Shown here: positions 1-6,440 of the stretch, in pieces
Position numbering within the stretch: position 1 is the stretch's first letter
Layout: every line of letters starts with the position of its first letter
Assembly: GCA_025352585.1 (NCBI GenBank)
Contig: JANXTD010000443.1
Location: forward strand, 1-8,083
DNA: 8,083 bases
Direction: 5' to 3'
DNA from: Fimbriiglobus sp.
GTDB taxonomy: Bacteria; Planctomycetota; Planctomycetia; Gemmatales; Gemmataceae
Translations under genes and position numbers: made by a program
The notes under the pieces: model-generated
Seen by the model: only the letters and a program-made list of their open reading frames with translations
Databases searched by the model: none
Told to the model about the DNA's origin: nothing

Positions 1-83
1 CCGCAAGACTGGAGCGGTCGAAAACGCTTCCCAAGTGGAGCCTCGTGATTCACCCCGTCAGCGGGTAGGGTATTTCCCACGGG
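1..83. other. Left-edge stretch with no recognisable gene
   Basis: All three + frames meet a stop by position 93 (TGA 46-48, TAG 66-68, TAA 91-93). None codes for a signal peptide that could belong to the following gene. A short CCCG-TCAG-CGGG hairpin at 54-65 is too small to interpret. Confidence 0.5.
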
Positions 84-716
84 TTGCCTAAGGCCGCTTT
101 GCAAGCGTTGCAGTCGCTCGTCGGCACCTGGAAGGCGACCGGGACGCCGGAGGGCACGCGCGAGCAGCGGCAGGCCGGCTTCTGGACGGAGACCGTCGCC
201 GTCGGCTGGAAGTTCGCTGGCGACGACGTGTGCCTGGCCTTCGCCCACGACGGCGGCAAGCTCGTGAAGTCCGGCGAACTACGCTACCGGCCGGCGAAGG
301 CGGTCTACGAGCTGACGGTGACCACGACCGACACCCCGCCGGAGACGCACACCTACGCCGGGCCGCTGACTTTGGGCCAGCAGAAGGAGCCGATCCTGAC
401 GCTCGACCGCGACACCGACGCCGAGACGCACCGCCTCGTGCTGACGCTGCTGCACGGCAACCGCTACGTCCTCCGCTGTGAGTCGAAGCCGAAAGCCGCG
501 GGCGTGTTCGCGAAGCGTTATCAGGTCGGCGCGACCAAGGAGGGCGAGGCGTTCGCGGCGGTGCCGAAGGGCGTCGAGTGCGTGGTGAGCGGCGGCAAGG
601 GCACGATCGCGGTGGCCCACAAGGGCGTGACGTACTACGTCTGTTGCAGCGGCTGCCGCGACGCCTTCAAGGACGACCCCGAGGCGTTCATTGCAGCGGC
701 GAAGAGGTCGAAGTGA
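84..716 (+). CDS. Lipocalin-like/YHS-like small protein, probably lacking its original N-terminus
   Basis: Encodes 210 residues if read from TTG at 84. Residues 11-130 are beta-rich with a 'LVGTWKATGTPEG' opening and a 'GELRYRP' strand, as in small lipocalin-like barrels (DUF1579-like style). Residues 166-203 carry a cysteine motif: 'ECVVSGG', then 'VTYYVCCSGCRDAFKDDPE', with C166, C187, C188 and C191. This resembles the YHS/TRASH metal-binding module, so metal binding is plausible but unproven; the cellular role is unknown. The start is weak. An in-frame TAG at 66-68 blocks upstream extension, the only starts nearby are TTG codons (84, 99, 108), and only TTG 99 has an AAGG at a suitable distance. 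No signal peptide is seen, although I would expect one for a protein of this kind. Loss of the 5' end, or a decaying gene, is possible. It converges on the CRISPR-like operon and is probably unrelated to it. Confidence 0.65.
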   Translation: MPKAALQALQSLVGTWKATGTPEGTREQRQAGFWTETVAVGWKFAGDDVCLAFAHDGGKLVKSGELRYRPAKAVYELTVTTTDTPPETHTYAGPLTLGQQKEPILTLDRDTDAETHRLVLTLLHGNRYVLRCESKPKAAGVFAKRYQVGATKEGEAFAAVPKGVECVVSGGKGTIAVAHKGVTYYVCCSGCRDAFKDDPEAFIAAAKRSK

Positions 717-773
717 CGCTTCTTCGCCGCGGGGAGTCGGACGGCTCCTTACGAACCGGCTGAGGCGGCAGCC

Positions 774-790
774 CGCGGAGAACGTCCGCG
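774..790. terminator. GC-rich hairpin between convergent genes
   Basis: CGCGGA (774-779) pairs with TCCGCG (785-790) around a 5-nt loop. It lies 57 nt after the stop of the + strand gene and about 85 nt beyond the stop of the - strand operon. A second weak stem, GTCCT/AGGAC, lies at 829-845. Neither is followed by a T tract, so intrinsic termination is only a guess. The rest of 717-876 shows no gene. Confidence 0.22.
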
Positions 791-876
791 AGCGTCCGCA
801 TTGGCTGTTCGCCCTTCACCACGCCGAAGTCCTCCGCCGAAGGACCTAACCGTCACACTCGGGACGGCGTGCGATT

Positions 877-3800
877 TCAGCTTGGGCCAACCGGGTTGTT
901 CGGTAACGAAGGACCGGTCAACGCCGTCAAGTCGGGGAGGGCGAGCTTGAGGCCGGCGGTCTGATTGTTCGTCCCGGGGCGCTCGTTATCCCGGAACCAC
1001 TCGAAGTGTCCGCCCGCGGCGGTCACCTGCGGCGGGTAGTGGATCGGCAGGTCGCCGAAGCCCTGGGCCGACTTCCGGAACGCCGGGATTAGGTCCGGGT
1101 TCGCGGCCATCATCTCGGCTTCAAACTCGTCGCGCAGCGGCTGCCGGTCGTGCGTCGCCGGGGTCGCGTCCCAGGTGCCGAGGGCATTCGTCCAGTCCGC
1201 GCCGTCGGCGAGGCACGTCCCTTCGGGCACGACCTCCGCGCGGACACTGCCGAAGCCGAGCGGCTTGCCGAGGCCGAGACGCAGGAAGTGATCGTCCGGC
1301 AGCGAAAGCAGCCAGAGGAGGCCGCCGAGTTCGACGCGGGACAGGTTCGTGACGTGCAGGTCGAACGCGAAGGTGACTCCCGCCTTGACCCACCCGGTGA
1401 CCGAGCGGTTCTGACTGCCGCGGCGTTTCTTCGGGTCGGGTTCTTGGCTCCGCCACGCCGCCTCGACCAACCCCTGGGCGTGGTGCGGGTAGACCTTCGG
1501 CCCGCGGACGCGGTTGCCGTCGTGGTACCCGGCGGCTTCCTTGGAGATGCCATTGTCCTGGGCTTTCCCCCCCGCGGCTTTCTTCCCGAGGTAGAAGCGG
1601 CCCTGCGCCGGCTTCGGCTGGCCGAGGATGGCGAGCACCTCCGGCGGGTCGAACTCCTCCACGGCACCGTCCGAGACGCACGCGACCGGCCCGACGCGGA
1701 CCTGACTCCGGTACGCCGGCTCGCCGGCCGCGACGGTCGCCTTGTCCTGGCTGACCCAGCCGAAGACGCGGTCGGCGGGCGAGAGTTTCGTCATCGCCGT
1801 CGCCGGGCGGAGGCTGTCCGGGAGGAGGTCGAGCGGGCTGCGTTCGTAGAGCTTGCGGGAAATCGTAACGGGGTACAGGGCTTCGACGACGCCGTCCGTG
1901 ACGGCCGCGTAACAGAGGGTTCCGTCCTCAAGTCTCGTCGCGCCCTGGTCGTAGACGTGGAGTGACCACGCCGTTTTTCCTGGCTCCCCACCCAAGTACT
2001 CGTCCGGTCGCTTCCCGTTGGATCGCCGGGTTTCTAGCTCGGCGTGGTGAACCGCCTGGTAGTCCCGCACGAGGTCGCAGTACCGCGAGGCGACCGATTC
2101 GGCGATCGGTAACAGCGATGGAGCCGCCTCGGGAGTGGTGAAGAAGAATCGCTCGTCGTGCTTGTTCTTGATGTTCTGGTTCGAGACCAAAAAGTACCCG
2201 TGGCCGCGGCGAGTCTCGCCCGTCGTGCGATACTTGTCGCTCCCTGGTCTCGGCTGCGGAGGCGAGAGTGACAGTTGGGCTTCGGTCGGCTTGGCTTCCC
2301 GGACGGCCCAGAAGGCGAAATCCGCGACCCACTGCTTTTGGCCGTTATTCCAGCGGAAGTGCTGAATCTTTTCGAGCCAGCACCAGCCTTCGTCGCCGTG
2401 GTTCGGCGGTTGGCCACCCAACTTGACGGCGTCGGGTGACGCGGTCTTGCTGTCCGCCAGGTACCGATGGACCCACGCCGCGTGGAGCAACCCGCCGGGT
2501 ACGAGCCATCGCTTGAGGTAGTCGTCGAAGTACGGGAACTCCAGATTCGTACCCATCATCAGCCGGGCCGCGCCGCCTTCGATTCGGGCTGGCACGACGC
2601 TCAACCCCTCGCCGGCGTTCATCCGGTAGCCGTAGCGCCGCGAGTTGCCACGTCGCAACAAGTCGTCCTCGTCCGGCTTGAACGGGAACACGCCGAGCCG
2701 CGAATTCGTGACCGCCTCGTAGGCCGCGCGCACCATGCCACGCACCGACGACGACGCGAGCAGCGGTTTGCCGTCGGCGTCGAGTCGGACCCCGTAACTT
2801 CGGTGCCCAGCGACATCGGTCTCGACCCCGTCGTCGCAAATCAGCAGCGGCGTCTTCGTCGTCAGCTTGACGCGGACCGTGCCGGAGAGTTGGCCGGGCA
2901 CGTACCGCCCGTGGCCGACCGGTGCGGCGTCGCCCAGGTCGCCGGCGAACTTGGTGCGCTCGGCGAGCCGGAGGAAGTAGTACGGGTTGGCGAAGCGGCC
3001 GGCCGTGCCGGGGCCGGAGGTCGCCCACGCCGACCCCGCACGGCGGACCCGAACCGGTTGGCCTTTGTCCAACTCGAACTCGACGGGCAAGGTCTCGTCC
3101 TTGGCTTGGCTCAGATCGGCGGCGAGTTGATCGGCGCGGACTTGCTGCGGCAGCTTTTGCGAAGCGACCGCGATGCTTCGCCGGCGCTTGGTGCCGACAC
3201 CCTCCCAAATCAACGCGCCGACTTTGAGCAGGGCCGGGGCCGGGGACGACCGGGGAGAATCGGGCCTCGGTGCGGTTACGGCTTGTGATGGGACGACGAC
3301 CACCAGTGGTGGCAAGGATCGCATCCACGCCTCGCCGGCCGCGCACCAAGTCCCCTCCGCCTGCCCGTAACCTTTGCTGCCGCCGAAGCCAAAGGTCGCC
3401 CGGCCCCGGCAAAGGTCGCGCAGCGCGGCGGCGAGCAACGCCTGGTCTTGCAGGTCGAGCTTGTCGAGGGCGAGGGTCAGGCGCGTCGTGAGCGTCGGCC
3501 GGTCGGCGTAGGTCGCGTCGAACTTGGCCCCCTCGGCCGCGCCGCCGGTGAAGCGGTCGATGGCGACGAAGTCTTGCCGCCGCGTCGTGTCGCACTTGCC
3601 GACCTCCACGAATTCGGTGAGGCTCAGTCGGGCCGCCTGGGAGGTCTGACCGAACAGGCGCTCGACCGATGGATTCATGCCGCCGACGGAGGAGTTCGCC
3701 AGGAACTCCGCCCGGCTGCGCAGTACGCCGCGGAACGACGACGCCGGCAGCCAGACCGTGCCGTCGGAACGCTTCAACGGGGCGAAGTCGGTCCGACCGT

Positions 3801-4629
3801 CGTCAATGCCGGGGACTTTAGCCCGCGACTGGTCGTTGACGAGGAACGGCCCCTGGAACGCCAGCGTCAGTTCGAGGGCGACGTGCGCGGGCGGCGCGGC
3901 CGGCTCCGGCGCGATCGGCAACGTCCCGGCGGGCGTCGTGCAGCAGGCGAAGCCGACGGCCGACGCCGGCAACTTCGCGGCGGTGCCGGTCGTCACGCTT
4001 CGCAACTGCCAGGTCACGCGGCCCCAGCCGTCGGCCCCGTTCGCGCCGAACTGGTACCGGTGCGTGGCGTGCCCACTGCCGCGCTCGAGGATCGCCAGGA
4101 GTAGGGCGATGTCGTCGGGGTTCAGTCGCGTGGCGTCGATCTCGACGGCGAACGCCACGCCCTCGGGGACGAACTCCTGGTAGAAGAGCTTGTTCTTCGC
4201 GGCCGCGCCGGTGTGCCGGTCGATACAGACGTTGCTGGCGACGCCGGTGAACTTGGCCCGCGTGCAATCCACGACCGGGTTCTCGTACCAGTACGGGACG
4301 TGATCGGCGAACGGTTTGCCGACGGGCACCACGGCGAAGGCCGTGCAGAACTCGGCCCAGCCCGCGTCTCCGTCGATTCTGTGGCCGAAGATGCCGTCGA
4401 GTTTCGTCGCTTCGCTGGTGTAGAACCGCTCGGCCCAGGCGCGCAGGACGCCCTTGATCGCCGTGCCGGGGATGCAAGGCGTGCCTTTGTAGTCCTTCAC
4501 GACCGCCGCCACGTCGCACGGCTCGCCGTGTTGATCGACGAGAGCCTTGTGGCCTGTGATCTCGCCGCTGCCGACGTGCAGCGGCGCGGCCGTCGTGAAG
4601 GTGCCCGCGATTCGCCAGCGCTTGTTCAT
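877..4629 (-). CDS. Type III CRISPR-like multi-RAMP fusion: Cas7-Cas7-TIGR03986-like
   Basis: Encodes 1250 residues. I chose ATG 4629 because it overlaps the preceding stop as ATGA; TTG 4650 would add only 7 residues. Unit 1 (about 4-210) is Csm3-like: 'PLHVGSG' 16-22, 'IPGTAIKGVLR' 53-63, 'CIDRHTGAA' 135-143 and a Gly-rich loop 'FGANGADGWG' 194-203. Unit 2 (about 250-430) is also Csm3-like: D281, 'LPASSFRGVLR' 294-304, 'AIDRFTGGA' 356-364 and 'FGFGGSKGYG' 413-422. Units 3-4 (about 467-1130) match the layout I know for TIGR03986-type RAMP proteins: 'SSSVRGMVR' 626-634, 'GYFLVSNQNI' 811-820, 'YPVTISRKLY' 919-928, 'VRGPKVYPHH' 1041-1050, 'NLSRVELGGLLWLL' 1095-1108 and 'LGLGKPLGFGSVR' 1118-1130. 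Pro/Ala linkers at about 237-249 and 443-468 mark the joints. The predicted role is the backbone of an RNA-guided complex that holds guide RNA and binds target RNA. D281 sits where the Csm3 cleavage Asp lies; unit 1 has D39, one residue out of register. No membrane segments are seen. The RAMP identity is strong; the exact subtype is inferred. Confidence 0.88.
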   Translation of the reverse strand: MNKRWRIAGTFTTAAPLHVGSGEITGHKALVDQHGEPCDVAAVVKDYKGTPCIPGTAIKGVLRAWAERFYTSEATKLDGIFGHRIDGDAGWAEFCTAFAVVPVGKPFADHVPYWYENPVVDCTRAKFTGVASNVCIDRHTGAAAKNKLFYQEFVPEGVAFAVEIDATRLNPDDIALLLAILERGSGHATHRYQFGANGADGWGRVTWQLRSVTTGTAAKLPASAVGFACCTTPAGTLPIAPEPAAPPAHVALELTLAFQGPFLVNDQSRAKVPGIDDGRTDFAPLKRSDGTVWLPASSFRGVLRSRAEFLANSSVGGMNPSVERLFGQTSQAARLSLTEFVEVGKCDTTRRQDFVAIDRFTGGAAEGAKFDATYADRPTLTTRLTLALDKLDLQDQALLAAALRDLCRGRATFGFGGSKGYGQAEGTWCAAGEAWMRSLPPLVVVVPSQAVTAPRPDSPRSSPAPALLKVGALIWEGVGTKRRRSIAVASQKLPQQVRADQLAADLSQAKDETLPVEFELDKGQPVRVRRAGSAWATSGPGTAGRFANPYYFLRLAERTKFAGDLGDAAPVGHGRYVPGQLSGTVRVKLTTKTPLLICDDGVETDVAGHRSYGVRLDADGKPLLASSSVRGMVRAAYEAVTNSRLGVFPFKPDEDDLLRRGNSRRYGYRMNAGEGLSVVPARIEGGAARLMMGTNLEFPYFDDYLKRWLVPGGLLHAAWVHRYLADSKTASPDAVKLGGQPPNHGDEGWCWLEKIQHFRWNNGQKQWVADFAFWAVREAKPTEAQLSLSPPQPRPGSDKYRTTGETRRGHGYFLVSNQNIKNKHDERFFFTTPEAAPSLLPIAESVASRYCDLVRDYQAVHHAELETRRSNGKRPDEYLGGEPGKTAWSLHVYDQGATRLEDGTLCYAAVTDGVVEALYPVTISRKLYERSPLDLLPDSLRPATAMTKLSPADRVFGWVSQDKATVAAGEPAYRSQVRVGPVACVSDGAVEEFDPPEVLAILGQPKPAQGRFYLGKKAAGGKAQDNGISKEAAGYHDGNRVRGPKVYPHHAQGLVEAAWRSQEPDPKKRRGSQNRSVTGWVKAGVTFAFDLHVTNLSRVELGGLLWLLSLPDDHFLRLGLGKPLGFGSVRAEVVPEGTCLADGADWTNALGTWDATPATHDRQPLRDEFEAEMMAANPDLIPAFRKSAQGFGDLPIHYPPQVTAAGGHFEWFRDNERPGTNNQTAGLKLALPDLTALTGPSLPNNPVGPS
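3226..3303 (-). other. Fusion-joint linker between Cas7 unit 2 and the TIGR03986-like region
   Basis: Codes for residues 443-468 of the 1250-residue protein. The stretch is rich in Pro, Ser and Ala ('VTAPRPDSPRSSPAPA'), unlike the folded sequence either side. It falls between the Gly-rich loop that closes unit 2 and the first strand of the next region, so it probably marks an ancestral gene boundary. Confidence 0.55.
3880..3921 (-). other. Fusion-joint linker between Cas7 units 1 and 2
   Basis: Codes for residues 237-250 ('LPIAPEPAAPPAHV' region) of the 1250-residue protein. This Pro/Ala-rich tract separates the end of the first Csm3-like unit from the first strand of the second. Confidence 0.55.
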
Positions 4630-6440
4630 GGTGTGGCTTTCGTGGGGCAAACGAGGTCGATGGCGACTTCGCCGAAGCCGACTTCAGGTAAGAACGGGCA
4701 GGTCATCCACAGCCGTTCGCCGGGGCGGCCGTACCGGACCTCGACCCACTTCGGCAAAGGCAACGCCCCGTCGCGCCAGGCTTCGAGGCACTTGGCGGCC
4801 CGGTCGGCGTCCAAGGTTTCCAGCACGAACACGCTGCCGCGGTCGGTGACGAGGTACGGCACGTAGGCCCGCTTCGCCCCGAAGCGCTTCGACAAGTAGC
4901 CGCCGTGCAGCGACTGCCGGGCGAAGAAGTGCTTGAGCTTCAGCGCGCCGCGGGATACGTCCGCCCAGAACTCGGCGTAGGTGTCGTGCAACTTATCGGG
5001 GTCGTCTCCGAGAGTTTTTGGGTCGGTCATCAGGCAGTCGGTTTGCAGCGTCACGACGTGAACGCCGGTCACGGGCTTCGCCCCGCCCACCGCCGGGGCG
5101 GTGCGATCGGGCCGCCACTCGACCGTCGCCACGGCCCGCGTCTTGCCGACGTTCGGCAAGCCGTAGGCGAACAGTTTCGCCAATTGTTCGGCGACGGCTT
5201 GACGCTCCTTGGAGTCAGCTACGCCTTCCAGGCCGATCACCGTCTCCCAGACGAACGACTCCGTCACAAGCCCCTTTTTCACCTTCTTCGGCAGTACCAG
5301 GCCGTAAGAGAACAACGCTTGGTCTTTGGCCCGGCCCGTCTGCCCGTCGATTTCCGTGCGGGTGCGGCGCTCGCGCGGCAATTCGGGCCAGCCGAATTTG
5401 TCGCGCACTTTGGCTTCTTCGTCGGGCTTCCAGTCGGGCCCGAACGCCGGCGCGGTACCGCCGATGAGCATTGGGCCGGACGCCAGCGCGACATCGAACA
5501 GCCAACGCTTTTCTTCTCCGTCCCGCAACTTCTCCCGCGAGACGACGAGCGACAGCGGCGGCTCGACGGGGCGGCACTTCGCGTCCGACTTCATCGGCCG
5601 GGCTTCGGCGAAGCGGATCGCCTCGAAGTGCTGCCAGACTTTCGGGAAGTCGCCCCGCGGGGTCGCGGGGTCGATGACGTTCGACCGCGTGCCACTCAAC
5701 TCCAGGAGCAGCCGGGCCGTCGCCCCTTTGAGGACCGCGCCGGGGATCGAGACGAGCGACTCGAAGTGGTTGCGGGAGTGCTTCTTGCCGACCAGGCAGA
5801 GTGGCCGGTCGAGCGTCAGTCGCAGGGCCAGCGACGCCTTGCCCGGCGTCGGCGTGGACACCGCCGTCGCCGGGGACTTGACGAGGTCCGTCGTCACGCA
5901 CTTTGTGCGGCCGAAGCCGACGGTCCGCAACGCCCCGTAGGCCGGCACCCAGCGCATGGCCTCGTCGAGGGCGACCCGGAGGGCGTTCGCCTCGCGCTCG
6001 TCGGCGATGAACTGAACCTTCCCCGTGAACACGACCGGTTCGCCGTAGCCGAACGGGGCCTCCAGCACCGCCAGCATCCGCCCGGTGGTGCTGCCCGTGG
6101 CGTGGTCGATGGCGATGCGCTCGATGACGCCGTCGTCGGGCGTGCCGGTCTGCGTCGTGGCGAAGTCGCCGAAGCGGAGCCGGCCGCGGTCGGGGGCGTA
6201 GTCGTCGTTCGCGTCCCGGCTCGGCTTGCCCAGCCAGTCCGCCACGTCCGGATCGCCGGGCCGCAACTCGCGGAAGGCGTCGAGGACTTTGCCCTTGATG
6301 AGCGAGAACGGCAGCATGAAGCGGCCGCAGCCGTCGCGGGCCATCGGGGCGTCGATCCCCGGCGGCGGCGACTGCCCGCCGCGCGTCAGGATGGGCCCGA
6401 TCAGCGTGAGCGTCACGTCGAGGCAGTAGTGCGTCCTCAC
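4626..6440 (-). CDS. Double-RAMP fusion: Csm3-like Cas7 plus Csx10-like Cas5 unit
   Basis: Encodes 604 residues from GTG 6440, which overlaps the Cas10-like stop as GTGA. The open frame runs back to 6767, but that part lies inside the upstream gene and codes for no RAMP-like sequence. Unit A (1-185) is Csm3-like: 'LTLIGPILTRGG' 11-22, then 'GIDAPMARD' 28-36, which matches the Csm3 active-site pattern GxDxPxxRD and puts the candidate cleavage Asp at D30. It continues with a degenerate IPGSSLKG, 'LPFSLIKGKVL' 43-53, then 'IDHATG' 111-116 and a Gly loop 'YGALRTVGFGRT' 168-179. A 'TPTPG' linker (about 187-201) leads into unit B (203-595), which is Csx10-like: 'SIPGAVLKGATARLLLE' 231-247, 'EIDGQTGRAKDQALF' 363-377, 'GLPNVGKTRAVATVEW' 427-442, 'GGYLSKRFG' 513-521 and 'DRGSVFVLE' 533-541. 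Csx10 is the Cas5-type subunit of type III-D that caps the guide 5' end, so this protein could supply the cap plus one target-cleaving backbone unit. Unit A and the overall RAMP call are firm; the Csx10 assignment is likely but not certain. Confidence 0.85.
   Translation of the reverse strand: MRTHYCLDVTLTLIGPILTRGGQSPPPGIDAPMARDGCGRFMLPFSLIKGKVLDAFRELRPGDPDVADWLGKPSRDANDDYAPDRGRLRFGDFATTQTGTPDDGVIERIAIDHATGSTTGRMLAVLEAPFGYGEPVVFTGKVQFIADEREANALRVALDEAMRWVPAYGALRTVGFGRTKCVTTDLVKSPATAVSTPTPGKASLALRLTLDRPLCLVGKKHSRNHFESLVSIPGAVLKGATARLLLELSGTRSNVIDPATPRGDFPKVWQHFEAIRFAEARPMKSDAKCRPVEPPLSLVVSREKLRDGEEKRWLFDVALASGPMLIGGTAPAFGPDWKPDEEAKVRDKFGWPELPRERRTRTEIDGQTGRAKDQALFSYGLVLPKKVKKGLVTESFVWETVIGLEGVADSKERQAVAEQLAKLFAYGLPNVGKTRAVATVEWRPDRTAPAVGGAKPVTGVHVVTLQTDCLMTDPKTLGDDPDKLHDTYAEFWADVSRGALKLKHFFARQSLHGGYLSKRFGAKRAYVPYLVTDRGSVFVLETLDADRAAKCLEAWRDGALPLPKWVEVRYGRPGERLWMTCPFLPEVGFGEVAIDLVCPTKATP
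5838..5882 (-). other. Fusion-joint linker between the Csm3-like and Csx10-like units
   Basis: Codes for residues 187-201 of the 604-residue protein, a low-complexity Pro/Thr/Ala/Ser tract ending in 'STPTPG'. It lies between the Gly-rich loop of unit A and the first strand of unit B ('LALRLTLDRPL'). Confidence 0.5.

Noticed and set aside
1150..1965. 271-codon open frame on the + strand
   Set aside because: It is a shadow of the C-terminal TIGR03986-like region on the - strand.
4630..4650. TTG start at 4650 for the long RAMP fusion
   Set aside because: It adds seven residues with no fold content; ATG 4629 is the stronger codon and gives the standard ATGA overlap.
5136..5162. 'NVGKTR' in the double-RAMP protein, resembling a Walker A GKT
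   Set aside because: It lacks the full GxxxxGK[ST] pattern and sits where the Gly-rich loop of a RAMP fold is expected, with no Walker B partner.
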